Position numbers and translations under genes: made by a program
Notes under the pieces: model-generated
The model's database searches: none
Told to the model about the DNA's origin: nothing
What the model saw: only the letters and a program-made list of their open reading frames with translations
DNA from: Leucocoprinus leucothites
Taxonomy: Eukaryota > Basidiomycota > Agaricomycetes > Agaricales > Agaricaceae
Reading direction: 5' to 3'
DNA: 64,000 bases
NCBI GenBank assembly: GCA_013368445.1
Contig: JAACJO010000021.1
Location: forward strand, 496,001 to 560,000
In this document: piece by piece, positions 29,764-42,989 of the stretch
How positions within the stretch are numbered: position 1 is the stretch's first letter
Layout: the number at the start of each line of letters is the position of its first letter

Positions 29764-30222
29764 GTTCGGATAAAGTATATACGCGTGTATTCGACGTGGA
29801 TATAGTGTACGCCCAGACCGTCGTACTTCATCAAGCATTTGGTCGATATCTCACTACCTCTCCTCCCGGTCCTATCTCAATGAAATAGTCGTATCTGATA
29901 TTATCGCATCCGCATTACAAAAACCGTATTATGAATGATTGAATCGTAACGCCTCGACAATTTTCCTCCAAAGTGGATCCCTGCCTTCATCAATCATTTT
30001 ACGATCGTCGTGTATCCTTCCGGGCTTTAGTCTAATTACTCTTTGTCTCCAACGACTTCCTTTGATGCAGCGTGTACACACAATCCCTAGTTACTACACG
30101 CGCATCATATCTAATGGTGTTATGAGGGTACATTCACAAGATCGACATTAATCACTCATGCCAACAAGGGCCACAATCCCTGTCAAACCGTTCTTTCTCG
30201 GAGTACTAATCGTCTTTCAAAA
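29764..30222. other. Intergenic 3' flank, conserved in all three units
   Basis: Sits between the convergent genes. The segment with CAAAGTGGATCCCT and CTCCAACGACTTCC recurs at about 36840-36960 and 42740-42860. No gene seen. Confidence 0.5.
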
Positions 30223-31785
30223 CTAGACAGTGCTATCTTGCCGGCCAGCCTTCAGCCTGCGCTCTTCCCTCAGTTTGAGGATAATGCGACAGCCTAATAC
30301 AGAATGAACAGCTTAGTGGATGCTGAAAGATGCCCAATGTCAGCTACGAAATCTTGGGTTGGTTCTGGTCGCAACTGAGCTTACAGCACGAGCAGAAGGA
30401 GGTAGGCGTCCTACATTTTCGGTACAATCAGTCAGAGTGTTCTCGGTCATCAAAAAGGACTCACCGGAAGACTGGCCATAATAACAACATTCAGCATTGC
30501 AAGACCTAGTTTTTGACAGCTATTAGCAACAAAACTTTACAAGCCGACTAAACTTACCAAAAATCCAGATATAATACAGAGACCCTTAAGAATACTGTTT
30601 AGCAAAATTCGGATTAAAGGTCGTATTCTCACCATCACGAGAAAGGACCTGCAAAAGACGAGAGGTCTCCCCTGCCCGGACTATGGTTGGTGTCTGAGTT
30701 GACTAATTCATGTGAGAGTATGGATGGAAGAAGCTACTTACAAGCGACAACCGCCCTGGTGCCTATCAAGGCGAGCATTGCTAGCCGGATTGTTGCCAAT
30801 CATGTCAACAGGGTCCCAGTAAAAAGGACATACCTCCACTAAATACCCAGACCAGAACATAAATTGACATAACATATAGTTTTGTGTTAATCAAAATACA
30901 GCCAACTAGTGGTGGTGCGGGCGAGGCAAGATCTGTGAATAAATCAGCCTGAGTGATGGTTGTTGGATATTTGTTTCACTTACGCAGAGTGAACTTTAGA
31001 TAAAGGGCTGCAAGAACAAAGATAGCAGTCCACATTGAACCAAAAGCTCCAAACAGGAAATATCCTAATTTCCTCCCTTTTCCCCACAGGACCCAGGTGC
31101 CTATGGCCGAGATCACTGCACGATTACAAAGTACCATCAATGGTAGACCTGTAATAGGAAATACAAGAGAACACCCACAGCTAGAGGTGCAACTAGGGAT
31201 CAGGAAAATCGCTTTTCGTTGCGGTCCGAACGCAAGCCAGTAAGGATTTTTCAGCAGGCCAGTTATGTCGCCAAAAGTGAAATATATACTTACATATTCC
31301 CACAACGTACAAAGTCTCACAAGATGCTTGGCCAAGTCCCGCGCCAAATTGATCTTCAAATTCCAGTTAACATCATAATGACTTTCACTATGGGTCAGTA
31401 GAAATGTACTCACGATAAAGTATGATTGGGATGGTAACGAAAGGGAAATAACGGTTGATCAGGTAGAGTACCCTCATCATGTTCCATTGAGAGCTCCATA
31501 TGAGTGAGACTTCCAAGTCAAGGTTCAAAAGCCAGTCGAATACCTATGCCTCGTGTTAAACATCTAGAAATCCTTCAAGCTCCAGTTACTGACCACGATT
31601 ACAAGCCCCGAAACTGATTTTATGTGACTAAAATTAATTAATTGGAACGGGATTAGAGGCTCACTGCTTGAGGACTTGAGAAAGCTTTGGTGAATGTCAT
31701 CCCTCAAGAGCGAAGCATAAAGTACACGTACATTTATTTGTCGATATGGTAGGACAATCAGCGGTAAAAGTCCAGCATTAGACAT
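30223..31785 (-). CDS. Multi-pass membrane protein, DUF6533-like, copy A
   Basis: A many-exon minus-strand gene from ATG 31785 (MSNAGLLPLIVLPYRQIN) to TAG at 30223. Readable exons give VSGLVIV and VFDWLLNLDLEVSLIWSSQW, the N-terminal signature of the DUF6533 family of basidiomycete seven-helix proteins. They continue with RVLYLINRYFPFVTIPIILY, FGAGLGQASCETLYVVGI, VISAIGTWVLWGKGRKLGYF, GAFGSMWTAIFVLAALYLKF, SPAPPLVGCILINTKLY and the terminal VHSVLGCRIILKLREERRLK. Several hydrophobic segments of about 20 residues support a membrane location. Function is unknown. The phase across the first intron does not close with the simplest GT-AG choice, so the exon map is incomplete. It converges with the beta-lactamase-like gene. 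Duplicates lie at 37055-38669 and 42990-44324. Confidence 0.7.
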
Positions 31786-33470
31786 CCTGGTTGCTTTGTG
31801 GTGGATGATGTGTGGTTTGCCAGGGCTTCACCAGCCATTTATACTGTGTTAGTAAACGCTAAAATCTAGATGTACTCGATACATCATTCATGTATTAGTG
31901 ATGATACACTAGTGTGTTGTACAAGCCATCTGTCCAGAACGGGGTTTGGGAGGGTTCGCTTGTCTCTCAAGACGCTCAGCCAGACTGTTCATCATAATTA
32001 ACCTACAGCTCGATCAGACGAGAAGTCGAGACCCGCATCATCGGAACGGGTCTGTTTTTAGAAAGAATTCGAGGTGATTGGCCAGCTAATTTCAAACAGA
32101 TTTGTGATTTCCCAAGCATCAGGAAACAGTTCTTCGGGCTTCTATTCACCCGCGCTAAAGATAATAGTCACTTCTCGACCGAGCCAATGACGCCTTATCA
32201 CGCATGATTACCACCAACCCACTTCTCAAATACAGCTCGACGAACTCTAAGTACAAAGCCCAGTATGCAACTCGAGAGTACAGCTGGGACAAAACTGATA
32301 TTGTTCACCAGCTCTACTCATCACGATTATACTGTAGTGGCATTTCTGACATTTCTCTTTGACTTGATGTTCGGCGTTCAGTGCTCATAGATGCTCATTA
32401 ACAATCTGGATGAGAGTGGCGTGCCAGGGGTGATGTGGAGGTACGCTGTGCCCCATCGAAGGGCTGATTGTGGTTCTTCCTTCAGCAGCCCTATCATGAC
32501 TCTTGCTATTCTCGATTCTCTAATCAACCTCTAACATACTCATCACTTGAAAGACGGATGTCTGCACCGGTTTTTTATAATAGGTATAAATGTAACCTTA
32601 TCATTCACAATAGCCCCTGGGTGCCAGCTGTCTAAACACTTGGTGCACGCGAATTCCACTCATCTGGTATGGCATTAGTAACAACTGAAAACCATCTCAT
32701 CTAATACTATATCTCTTAGCGTCTAACTTGAACCTGTTTCTCATAATTTCCATTAGGTTGTTTAAGGATCGGGATGAAAATTGTGGAAGATCTAGGATGA
32801 TACGATAAGAGGAGCCAGCACACAGGTCATTTCGTCTGATATAACCGGTATACAGTTGCGAGAAACTAGGAGCTGGCACACCTTGTCTTCTTCGCTTCGT
32901 TCACTGTCATGTTAAGCCTTACTTTTGGATCACAGCACTTCACATTCAGACTTTCGTCAGAAGATCGACGAATCTTCCAGCGCAGCTGCCTGGTAGTCTC
33001 TTCTACACGCCATTCAAGCGGTATAGTGGTCGGCTGATGGGATCTGGGATATGGGACTACTGATGATAATTTGTTTGAGGTATATTGGGACAGAACGTAA
33101 GTTGCAATACAAGCATCAAATGATACTGAGGTCCGGTGCGAGTACAATCCGCTTTTTGTTCAGGCATGAAATGCCCAGGTGGATTACACACATTTTGTAA
33201 TGATAAGCGTCCATTCCTCCGTACCTTCGTTGGTAAACAAACCTCTCGCTTGAGGGTCCTGCAGTGACTCAACTTCGATTTCCGGCTTCGCTGTGCCTTA
33301 GAAGCGGGCATGTATCGCCTGAGGCTACAGAAATCCGGTGCGAATTTGCTGAGGGGTTACTTAGCTGCTCTTAGTTGCTATCTGGTTCAGCATCCATGAC
33401 TGTGACTCGCGAACCGCGATTTCATCCACAACCAAACTCGGATGGCGTTGTCAGTTTATAGGGTACATGG
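31786..33470. other. Long spacer of unit A
   Basis: Presumed upstream region of the membrane-protein gene. About 31800-33225 aligns with 38670-40187 and in part with 44325-45360 (for example ATAGATGCTCATTAACAATC at about 32388). Minus frames at 32866-33311 are partly matched at 39829-40248 but show no family motif. Confidence 0.45.
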
Positions 33471-33474
33471 TGGA

Positions 33475-33660
33475 GTAGATGAAGACAACGGGAACATGCC
33501 GATCGGGTTATGGGGTAATCATTTCAAATCCCAGTGGGTCACTAATGAGGAGAAAGGAGGTTTGCCATAGATTTTAGGCGATGGAATGATCTGATACCTC
33601 CGCGCCTCGAGAAGGGGAAGGACAGTGCTAGAGCTTGAATTGGTTTAGGCGGTGGACATG
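33475..33660 (+). pseudogene. Buried C-terminal relic of a fourth beta-lactamase-like copy
   Basis: On plus, GATGAAGACAACGGGAACAT begins a stretch reading DEDNGNMPIGLWGNHFKSQW and VTNEEKGGLP, then stops. It parallels DEDDGDMLIGLDEHFEVEW and VVGEEEGLAF at the end of the intact gene (29590-29763). Downstream, GKDSA-like sequence also matches. It lies just before unit B, where no unit A sequence is expected, so it is the tail of a further, mostly deleted copy. Confidence 0.55.
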
Positions 33661-34478
33661 GTCAAGAAGATGGGTGTGGTTTACACAAATCTATAGTTCG
33701 CGGTGCTGATGATCGCACAGTTCTTGATTTCATTGTACGCGCTTACCGAACCATTTGTAAAGTGTTCAATTTTTTGGGGATCATTATTCCAATCTGACCC
33801 ATGATTGACCTGGCTTCTTAGCGCTAGCGAAGGATTACAGCCACTCTCTCCTCCTGGTCCTGAGCTCCTCGGGCGCCTGGGTCGTCTGGGGGAACACTTC
33901 TGGAATTTAGGTAGCTTGATATGGCACTCCCGCGAGTCGTTGTGACGAACCTGGGGAACGATTGGTGGGCGCGGGGATCTTGGACACTTGTTCGGGATTT
34001 CTGACTGTAGGGGTCGATGGCACCTCTTTTTGCATCATGTTACCGTGAAATCACGCACCGTGAATGTCGCTTCTACTGTTTGACTGTCACTCTCGCGAGC
34101 TCATGGATTAATGACTCAGGGCCGGCGGTGACAAGAATAACCAGCAGGACGCCAATCGACTGATTTGCTTATTAGCAGAGCCACGAATTCGCACGCATAG
34201 GTGAGTAATCAAGAGCTACGTCGACACTATAGCATGGCTTCGGGATCGTATCGGTAAGAATGTGCTCAGCTATATCGAAACATGGCTCCACTAGCTAACT
34301 TCTGACCCTTGAGTAGAGCAAGCGTCTCTCACCACTAACGTGGATTGCTCAGCAGTGAGATATCGGAACGACACCTTGGCACCTCGCGGAGACATCCTCA
34401 ATGTAGATGAGTCGACGAGGAGCGGAAAGCCACGGGCCGGTGGTGATTGATACTCACACGGCCCAGCACTCTCTGATC

Positions 34479-36625
34479 ATGGTTCCTCTTTCCTCTACCA
34501 CCATCGCCCTCGGGCTATTCTCAGCCTTTCAATCAGCCTCGGGCCAACTCATCACTCCGGAAAGTGATGCCTAATCAAATCCCTTCTATACTTGTAACTC
34601 TACCAGACCCTCACTCGTCATCCGTAAAGATTCCTCAGCGCCAAACGGCTTGTACCACGAGTATGGTATAGCCAGCGCAAAAGAGGTTGCTGTAACGCCG
34701 GGTATTGTATTCGCTATCGCGTCAAGTCCGAAATTTCTTCTCCATGTCCCTGTTGGATTGCTTATCGACAATTCGACGTTGAGAGAGGAGGGAGGGAGAG
34801 AAGTTGGACTGTACGACGAAAGCGAAAGACGCGTTTGGCGAGTTATGGGAGATGTAGGATGAAGATGTGACGCGAGGAGCTGGCTTGTAGGATATGATAT
34901 CCCATGGGACTGGGCTACCTCCCATAACAACAGCAACAACAATCGACGCGACTTTTCGGGCATTGCGAGGAAAAGTGGAGGTAGTGAAATGGTACGCTCT
35001 GCTTCTTAACCCCCTTCAACCACTTTTAACTCCTGAGCTTGTTAGATTTCAATGTTACGACACCCCTGAGCTTCATCAGAACTCTGGCGAGCCTTCCAAT
35101 ACAACAAGCTAATGTATGAACCCCTCTCGCACCTACCCGCCCTTCTCCTCAGCCAAACATCCGAGTCCTACATCAACCAACACATCTCCTCCCTCACCGT
35201 GTCAAGCCCAACTTATAGCGTAGCTGAAGCCGAACCTCGAGGAACATCCGCAAAGGGTTTCCAAGACCACATGCATGATTTGACTAGAAGGAATAATGGC
35301 ACGAAACGCACGACAGTGCCGTACTTTGCGAGTCTGGTAGAAGAGGGAATTTGGACTGGTGCTGGAGGTGTATTGACTTCTGCTCGTGATTTGGTGTGCA
35401 GTCTCTTTTTTTCTCCTGTTAACTTACTGACGGGATCGCTTGATGTTAAATAGGCGACGTGGGTTTCGATAATGCTTAATGAGGGGAAGCACGCGTACAC
35501 GGACAAGCAAGTGATTCCATCTCATGTTGTCGAACATGCAGCTACCGGCGTCACTATCACGGAAGGCAAGGCTTCATACCCAGAACTCGTAAGTTTTTTA
35601 ATAGCTTCTCTCTCGCTATCACCATTTATCTGACCACCTTCGCATTTCCAGTGCCCCAAAGTTTACATTGCAGGTCGATGGAGATACTCATACCGCGGCC
35701 GCGAAATTGTTGAATACGGCGGAAACAACCTGGGGTATAAAACTCAAGTAACCCGATTCCCGAATGATAACCTTGCTATCGTGTCTCTAAGCAATGATGC
35801 GAATGGTGGTTGGCTGATGGAATCTGCAAAGTGGCGGATAATCGATGATGTGTCGTTTAAAGGTCAAGACCCGATAGATTGGAACGGGAGGTAAGTCATA
35901 CTTCCTGGCTGGCATTAGTCGAGAGCTGGAAACCTCGTGCTCATACTTTTTGCATCTGTGTAGGTACGAAGAGGTCTGGGCAAATTACACACGCAACGCT
36001 CAGGTCTTGATGCTTCGTCCTTCCCCTCCGAAACCACCTTCCTCCCCTATCGAACTACTCGCACAAAGGACATACGACCACCCAATATATGTACCCTCCA
36101 ACCCTATCTTGTCCCCTTTTCACTCTCCCTCTCCTCCACAGACCACCAACCCGGCCAACGCGCTGAATGCTCAACCCTACTCAACTCTCTACCCCTTCGT
36201 CGAATTCTCCGAGAAACGAATTTGACAATCCTGACGCTCATTGTACCCTGGAAGAGAAGCTTCGCGACGCATTTGCGGCTACAGCATTTGATGCGAATTT
36301 GTTTAATGTCACCGCCATTTGGTCAAATGCCAAAGTTCGACGCAAAGAGGGACTAGCTACGCTTCTACATCTCTCTCCAATTATGGATTCCCGCATTGCC
36401 ATTCAGACTCGCGACAGACAAACTCCTCTAACAGATGATGGTGACGATGGTGACGATGGGGATATGTTGATTGGCTTAGATGAACATTTCGAGGTTGAGT
36501 GGGTAGTTGGGGAGGAGGAAGGGTTGGCGTTCAAGGGTGGATTTTGGGGTATGGAAAGTCCTGATGCTAAAGCGCCGGACGGGGTGGGGAAGGAGAGTGC
36601 TGAAGTGTGGTTTACGAGGACGTGA
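34479..36625 (+). pseudogene. Beta-lactamase-like pseudogene, copy B
   Basis: Begins with the same ATG and signal peptide (MVPLSSTTIALGLFSAFQSA) but has a TAA at codon 32 (34572-34574), frameshifts and a TAG near 34857. The first catalytic motif survives (SSPK). The second reads YNK instead of YxN, and the third has Tyr in place of His (EYGGNN). Intron positions match copy A. The last ~270 bases, coding the acidic tail to the terminal stop at 36623-36625, are the best-preserved part. Not functional. Confidence 0.85.
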
Positions 36626-37054
36626 GTTCGGATAAAGTATGTACGCATGTATTGAGTAGGGATATGGATGTGGGTGGTGTATGCTCAGCCAGGTCATACT
36701 TCATCAAAAGGTTGGTCGGTGCCTCAGCGCCTCTTCTTCCGATCGAATCCAAATGAAACAGCCATCTCCAGTATTATTATCGTATCCACATAACAAAAAT
36801 CACATCAAGAATAATTGAATCAACGCCGTGAAGTTTTCTCCCAAAGTGGATCCCTCCTTTCAACAATCGCATTACTACGGTTATGTGGCCTTTCAGCTTC
36901 AATCTATTAGCTCCCCGTCCTCAACGACTTCCTTTGATCCAGCGCGCACGCACAATGACTCATTGTTGTACGCGCATCATCCCAAGGTGTAATGAGGATC
37001 GGTTCACGCGCGATCGTCGCTAATTACTTATGTCAACAGAAGCTACAATATTCA
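36626..37054. other. Conserved 3' flank of unit B
   Basis: Aligned to 29764-30222 of unit A. No gene seen. Confidence 0.45.
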
Positions 37055-38669
37055 TCAAACCTCTGCCTTCTCGATTTTATCTTGCGAGCCAGTCTTCAAC
37101 CTATGCTGTTCCCTTATGTTCAGAATAATGCGACAGGCCAAAACAGAATGAACAGCCTGATCAAGACTAGAAGTTGCACAACTCAACCACGAAATCATGA
37201 GTTAGTTCGGGTTGCGCTGAACTTACACAGCAAGCAGAAGGAGATAATCGTCCTGTGTGTTCGATATGTATGATCAGCCGAAGTGCTCATAGTCATTGGA
37301 ATAGACCCACAGAAAGACGAGCCATGATAACAACATTCAGCATTTCAAGACCTAGTTTTAGGTGCACTTAGTAATGAAACTTCAGAAACCTACTAAACGC
37401 ACCAAAAATCCAGATATAATAGATGCACCCTTGAGAAAACTGTTTAGCCAAAATTGGATTAGAGGTTGTTGGCTCACCGTCGCGACAAAGGACTTGCAAA
37501 AGATGAGAGGCCTCCCCTCTACGAACTATACTTTGTGTCTCAGTGAACCACTTCATGTGAGCAAACAGATTAAGCAGGCTGCTCACAAGCGACCACCGCC
37601 CTTGTGACTATAACCGCGAGCATCACTTGGTGGAAACAGGTCGATTAGTGTCAATCACCCAGATAGCCTGATTCCAACAAGGACCTACCTCCGCTGAACA
37701 CCCAGGATAGGGCAAAAATTGACAAGATATACGACCTTGCGTTTATCAGGACACAACCAAGTAGTGGCGGTGCAGGTGAGGCGAAGTCTGTGTGAATCCT
37801 AAATCAGCCCAGGATATGACTCTTGGATATTTGTTCCACTTACATAGAGTCGATTTTAGATAAAAGACCGTAAGAACTATAACAGCCATCCACACTGAAC
37901 CAAATGCCCCAAACAGAAAATACGCTAATTTCTTCCCCTTTCCCCACATAACCCAGATGCCTATGGCTGTGATCACTGTACAGTTCCAGAGCACTGTCAA
38001 ATACGAACTGGAAACAGGAAACATGAGAAAAACCCACAATCAGAGGTACAAATCGAGACCAGGAAACTCCCTTTTTATTGTAATTTGAACACAAGCCAGT
38101 GAAGTTTTTTCAGCAGACCAGTTATGTTCCCATACGTGAGATATATACTTACATGTTACCACAATGTACACAGATTTACAGGATGCTTGGTCAAGTCCTT
38201 GACCGAATTGATCTTTGAATCTCGGTCAGCTTCCATAAGCATTTTCGTTGCGGGCTTGGGAGAAATGCACTCACGACAGCAAAAGAGCGGGATGGTAATG
38301 AAAGGTAAATAACGGCTAGCCAGGTAGAGAACCCTCATTGCGTTCCATTGAGACCTCCATATGAGCGAGACTTCCAGGTCAAGGTTTAAAAGCAAGTCAA
38401 ATATCTGTACCTAGTATTAATTATCTGGGAGCCCTTCAAAAGTTTCCGGTGACTAACCACGACTACAAGTCCCGAAACTGATTTTATGTATTCAATTTTT
38501 GGTTTGAATCACTCGAGCAGTGGGAGCGAGATTAGAGGCTTACTGCTTGAGGACTTGAGAAGGACTTAGTGAATGTTGTCCTCCTCATGAGCAAAGCATG
38601 AAGCACACGTACATTCACTTGCCGGTATGGTACAACGATCAATGGTAGAAGTTCAGCAGTGAACATCAT
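37055..38669 (-). CDS. Multi-pass membrane protein, DUF6533-like, copy B (possibly intact)
   Basis: Minus-strand duplicate of the gene at 30223-31785. It starts MMFTAELLPLIVVPYRQVN at 38669. Exons read LLNLDLEVSLIWRSQWNAMR, VLYLASRYLPFITIPLFC, FGQGLDQASCKSVYIV, VITAIGIWVMWGKGKKLAYF, GAFGSVWMAVIVLTVFYLKS, SPAPPLLGCVLINARSYILS and the terminal HSVLACRIILNIREQHRLK, ending at TGA 37057-37055. No stop was seen inside the recognised exons, though small exons in the middle could not be checked. It may be expressed even though its partner beta-lactamase copy is dead. Confidence 0.55.
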
Positions 38670-40187
38670 GGTTGTTTTTGTGGTGATGATATGTGGTTTG
38701 CACGGTGCTGGGTCATTTATACTGTTTCGATAGACTGCTAAAATCTGGATGCACTCGATACATCACCCGAACAAACTATGAATGGATTGAAAATCAGAGA
38801 TAGGATCATTGGCATGTTAGAAACGAAATGATACTCTAACATCCTACACAAGCCATCTGTCCAGAGCGAGGTTTACTTGCTTCTCAGCAGAGTCAGCATG
38901 TGGAACCAGACTGTTCATCACAATAAACCTATGCCTCGATTAGACTAGAAGTCAAGACCTGAATCATCAGCACAGGTCTGTTTTCTTAATAGAGACCTGA
39001 AGTGGTTTCCTGACCAACCTCAGGCAGTTTTGTGATTTTCCAAACATGAAGAAGCGATTCTGAGGGCTTCTATTCATCAATACTTAAGATAGAGCATAGA
39101 TCAGGAAGATTATAATGGCATGCGCCCACTCCTCAACCAAGCCAATGCTGCCCCACCGTGCATGATTGCCACCAACCCACTTCTGGTCATTTCGCAAATC
39201 CAGTCCAGTGGGGTCTTATGGGGGTAAATCCAATAGCCCAGTATGCAACTCAAGAGCACGGTCAAGACAAAACATTTCTGTATTTCTCCTTGACTTGATG
39301 CTCAGTAATCAATGCTCATAGATGCTCATTAACAATCTGGATGAGAGTGACAGGCTACAGTTGACGTGGACATGTGCTGGCAGTGCCTGATCAACTTGGA
39401 AGCACTTGTTGTGGTTCTTTCCTCACGCCCCATCATGACTCTTGTTATTCTCGATTCTCTAATCAACTTAAACACACTCATCACTCTGGAGACAGATCTC
39501 TGCACCCATTTTTTTTAATAATAGGTGAAAACACAACTCGTCGTTCACAATAGTCCACTCAGACCCTGAGTACCAAACTGTTTAAGCAATTGGTACACAC
39601 GAATTCCGCTCATTTTGTATGGCATTAACAACCTCAAACCATTTCATTTGATATCATGTCTTTCTTTGCGTCTAGCCCGAGCCTGCTTTTCGCATTTTCC
39701 ATTAATTTGCTTAAGTATCGGGATTAGAACTGCAGGAAACCTGGGGTGGTGTATACGATAAGGGGAGTCAAGTCCACAGGACATTTTGTCCGATCTGACT
39801 GGTATACCCCGAGATGGTTTTGAAGGAGTCACGAGAAATTTGGTGGCATTTCTTCGCTTAATTCACTACTGCTGTAAATCTTACTTTCGAATCGCAGCAC
39901 TTCACATCCCTCATCAGAGGATCGACAAATCTTCCAGTGCAACGGCCTGGTGGTTCCTCCCATACACCTGGGCCATGCAAGCGGTAAGGGTGGCTGCTTG
40001 ACAGAATCGGGGATGTGGGACTGCTGAGGATGGTTCATTTGAGGGCCAGGGATTGATATATTGGGATGGAACATAAGTTGCGATGCTAGCAGATGATACT
40101 GAAATCTGGCGCTCGTACAGTCCACTTCTTGCTCAGACACCCAGGGTGAATCACGCACGCTCCGTAACCATAAGCGCCCATTCCTCC
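38670..40187. other. Long spacer of unit B
   Basis: Aligned to the unit A spacer. A minus frame of 139 codons (39829-40248) has no recognised motif and crosses the unit B/C junction, so I do not call it a gene. Confidence 0.45.
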
Positions 40188-40423
40188 CCATGGTTTCAAA
40201 ATCGTATCGGTAAGCCCGCTGCTCAGCTATATCTAGGCATGGCTCCACTAGCTAGTTCCTGACCTTTAAGTAACGCAAGTGTTTGTCACCACCAATGGGG
40301 CTTGTTCAGCAGTGGGATTTTAGGATGAATATGAAGCCTGGATCCAGTCTCCTAGTCGAGGTGCAGCCGAAAGCCACGGGCCGGCGCCGATTGATAGTTC
40401 CCGCGGCCCCCCCAGTCCTTGAT

Positions 40424-42559
40424 CCCTACTCTTACCTTCACCACCATCGCCTCGGGCTAGTCTCAGCCTTTCAGCCAGCCCCAAGCAAACTCATCACTCC
40501 ATACACAGATGCATACATCAAAATTCTTTATCCCGCTGGAGCCCCACCGGACTCTCACATGCAGTCGCCCGTAAAGATCCCTCAGCACCAAATGGCTGGT
40601 ATCACAAATGTGGCGAGAATCTTATAGTGGTCAACGAAAAAGGAGAGCCTGTAACGTAGGATGCCGTGTCCAGCATCGCGTCGAATTCGAGATTATTTCT
40701 CTTGGTTTCTGTTGGGTTACTTATCAACAATTCGATGTTAGAGAGGAGAGGGAGAGGGAGTTGACGTGGACGTGGAAGACAAAAGCGAAAGGCCTGTTAG
40801 GCGAACTGTGGGAGATGTGAGATGAAGATGTGACGAGAGGAGCTATTTTGTAGGACATGTTGCCACATAGGACTGGATTACCTCGACACGATTTTTCGGG
40901 TGTTGCGAGGCAAGGTGGAGTTGGTGAAATGGTAAGCTTTTTTCTTCACCTCTTATCAATCGCTTAACTCGCGAGTTTTCTAGATCTTAACACTACGAAC
41001 CTCCATCCTTTAGTAGATTACCGCAAAACATTCAATAGAACAACCTAATGTACAAATCCCTTCGCACCTCCCCACCCGCCTCAAACAAATCTTCCAATCC
41101 TACACCAATTAACACATCTTCCCATCTCTCAACGTGCCAAGCTCAACCTACAGCTTATCCAGCTGAACGTCGAGGAACATTCGCAAATGGAATCCAAGAC
41201 CACATGCGAGATTTGACTAGAGGGATTAATGGTACGAAATGTGCGACGGTGCCTTACTCTGTGAGACTAGGAGAAGAGAGAATTTAGGCTGGTACTGGGG
41301 GTGTGTTGACTTCTCCTGTTTTGTGCGTAGTCTCTTTTCTCCCGTTAATTGACTGACGGAATCACTTGATGTTGAATAAGCGATGTGGGTTTCGATATTG
41401 CTTATCGAGGGGAAGCACCCGTATACGGGCGGGTAAATCATTTCATCTCATGTCGTCAAACATGCAGCTATAGGCGTTACTGTCACGGAACGCAAGGCTT
41501 CATATCCCTAACTCGTGAGTTTTCCGACGGCTCTTCTGAGTTCGAATTCTCCCATCCTTTGTCTGATGTCCTTCACACTCCCAAAGCCCCAGATTCTACG
41601 GTGCAGGCCAATGGAGATATTCATGCCGCGGTCGCGAACTCCTCGAATACGGCGGAAACAACCTGGGCTACAAAACTCAAGCAACCCGATTCCGGAATGA
41701 TAACCCCGCCATTGTATCTTCGAGAAACGATGCTGATAGTGGTTGGTCGATGGAATCCTCGAAGTGGCAGATAATCGGCGATGTGTTGTTTAGTGGTCAA
41801 GAGCCGACAGATTGGAATGGGAGGTAAGTCATACTTCCCTACTTACGTGAGTCAAAAACTGAGCCTGGCGCTCATTCTTGTTCTCTAGGTACGAAGAGAC
41901 CTGGGAAAACTACACACGCAGCGCCTAACTCTTACCGCCTCGTTCTTCTCCAAAGCCACCTTCCTCCTCTAAGTGAACTCCTCGCGCAAACGACATATGA
42001 TCATCCAACGTTTGGTGCTCTCCAGACCTGCCTTGTTCTCTCCTCCTTCCCCCTTCCCTCCCCCACTCGTCGACTCGGCCAACTCGACCAACGTGCAGAA
42101 TGCTCGACCGTACTCAACTCTACCCGTTCGTCGAATTATCCATGAAATGAATTTGGCCATCCCAACGTTCACCGTACCTTGGAGAAGCGTTGTGACGCAT
42201 TTGCGATTACAGTACCTCAAACCGAACTCGTTCAATGTTACCCTTGTTTGATCAAATGCTGAATTCGACCCAAAGACGGACTAGCCATGCCTCCGCGCTC
42301 CTCTCCCATCGTGGACCCTCGCATTGCGATTCAGTCTCGCAACAAGGGTCAAACTCCTCTTCACACCGATCGTGGTGACGATGAAGACGATGGAGATATG
42401 TTGATGGGTTTAGATGAACATTTCGAAGTTGAGTGGGTCGTTGGGGAGGAGGAAGGGTTGGCGTTCAAGGGTGGATTTTGGGGTATAGAAGGACCCGATG
42501 CTAAGGCGCTGGATGGGGTGGGGAATGAGAGCGTTGAAGTGTGGTTTGCGAGGACGTAA
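40424..42559 (+). pseudogene. Beta-lactamase-like pseudogene, copy C
   Basis: The start codon is gone (sequence aligned with ATGGTTCCTC of copy A lacks it). The first motif is SNSR instead of SNSK. The catalytic Tyr codon of YxN is TAG. The third motif has Tyr for His (EYGGNN), as in copy B. Many frameshifts follow. The final 270 bases (42287-42559) remain open and very similar to copies A and B, ending TAA. Shared Tyr at the His site suggests copies B and C are closer to each other than to A. Confidence 0.85.
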
Positions 42560-42989
42560 GTTCGGATAAGAATCGTACGCATGCATTGAGTAGGGATGTG
42601 GATAAGGATGGTGTACGCTCAGGCAGGTCGTACTGCGTCACGATCCTATCTCAATGAGATAGTCATTTCTGGTATTATCACATCCTGTTACGAAATTTGG
42701 GTCAAGAATCATATTATTGAATCAACGCTTCGACAGTTTTCTCCCGAAGTGGATCCCTACTTCATCAATGGTATCATGATCGTCGTGTACCTTTTCGGGC
42801 TTTGGTCCAACTACTCTTTGTCTCCAACGACTTCCTCTGATCCAGCGTGTACGCACAATCCCTCGTTTCTACACGCGCATCATTTCCAATAGTATAATGA
42901 GGATACATTCACAAGGTCGTCATTAATCACTTATGCCAGCAAAGGCCACAATCCCTGTCAAACCACCGCCTTCTCAGAATACTAATTGT

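Larger units (their letters stand above)
26905..33225 (+). repeat. Tandem unit A (beta-lactamase-like + membrane protein)
   Basis: First of three head-to-tail copies of a 5-6.5 kb block: upstream region, plus-strand beta-lactamase-like gene, a shared 3' flank, minus-strand membrane-protein gene, long spacer. Both genes look intact here. The boundaries are approximate, judged from where similarity to unit B starts and stops. Confidence 0.8.
33838..40187 (+). repeat. Tandem unit B
   Basis: Second copy of the unit: upstream region 33838-34478, beta-lactamase-like pseudogene, 3' flank, membrane-protein gene, spacer. It ends abruptly near 40187, where spacer sequence joins the upstream region of unit C. 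Confidence 0.75.

Noticed and set aside
29565..29838. Minus ORFs over the end of the beta-lactamase-like gene, repeated at 36403-36697 and 42361-42582
   Set aside because: Mirror of the acidic, Gly-rich coding end; recurrence is due to duplication.
39829..40248. 139-codon minus ORF at the unit B/C junction
   Set aside because: Spans a duplication breakpoint, lacks family motifs, and the unit A counterpart is broken.
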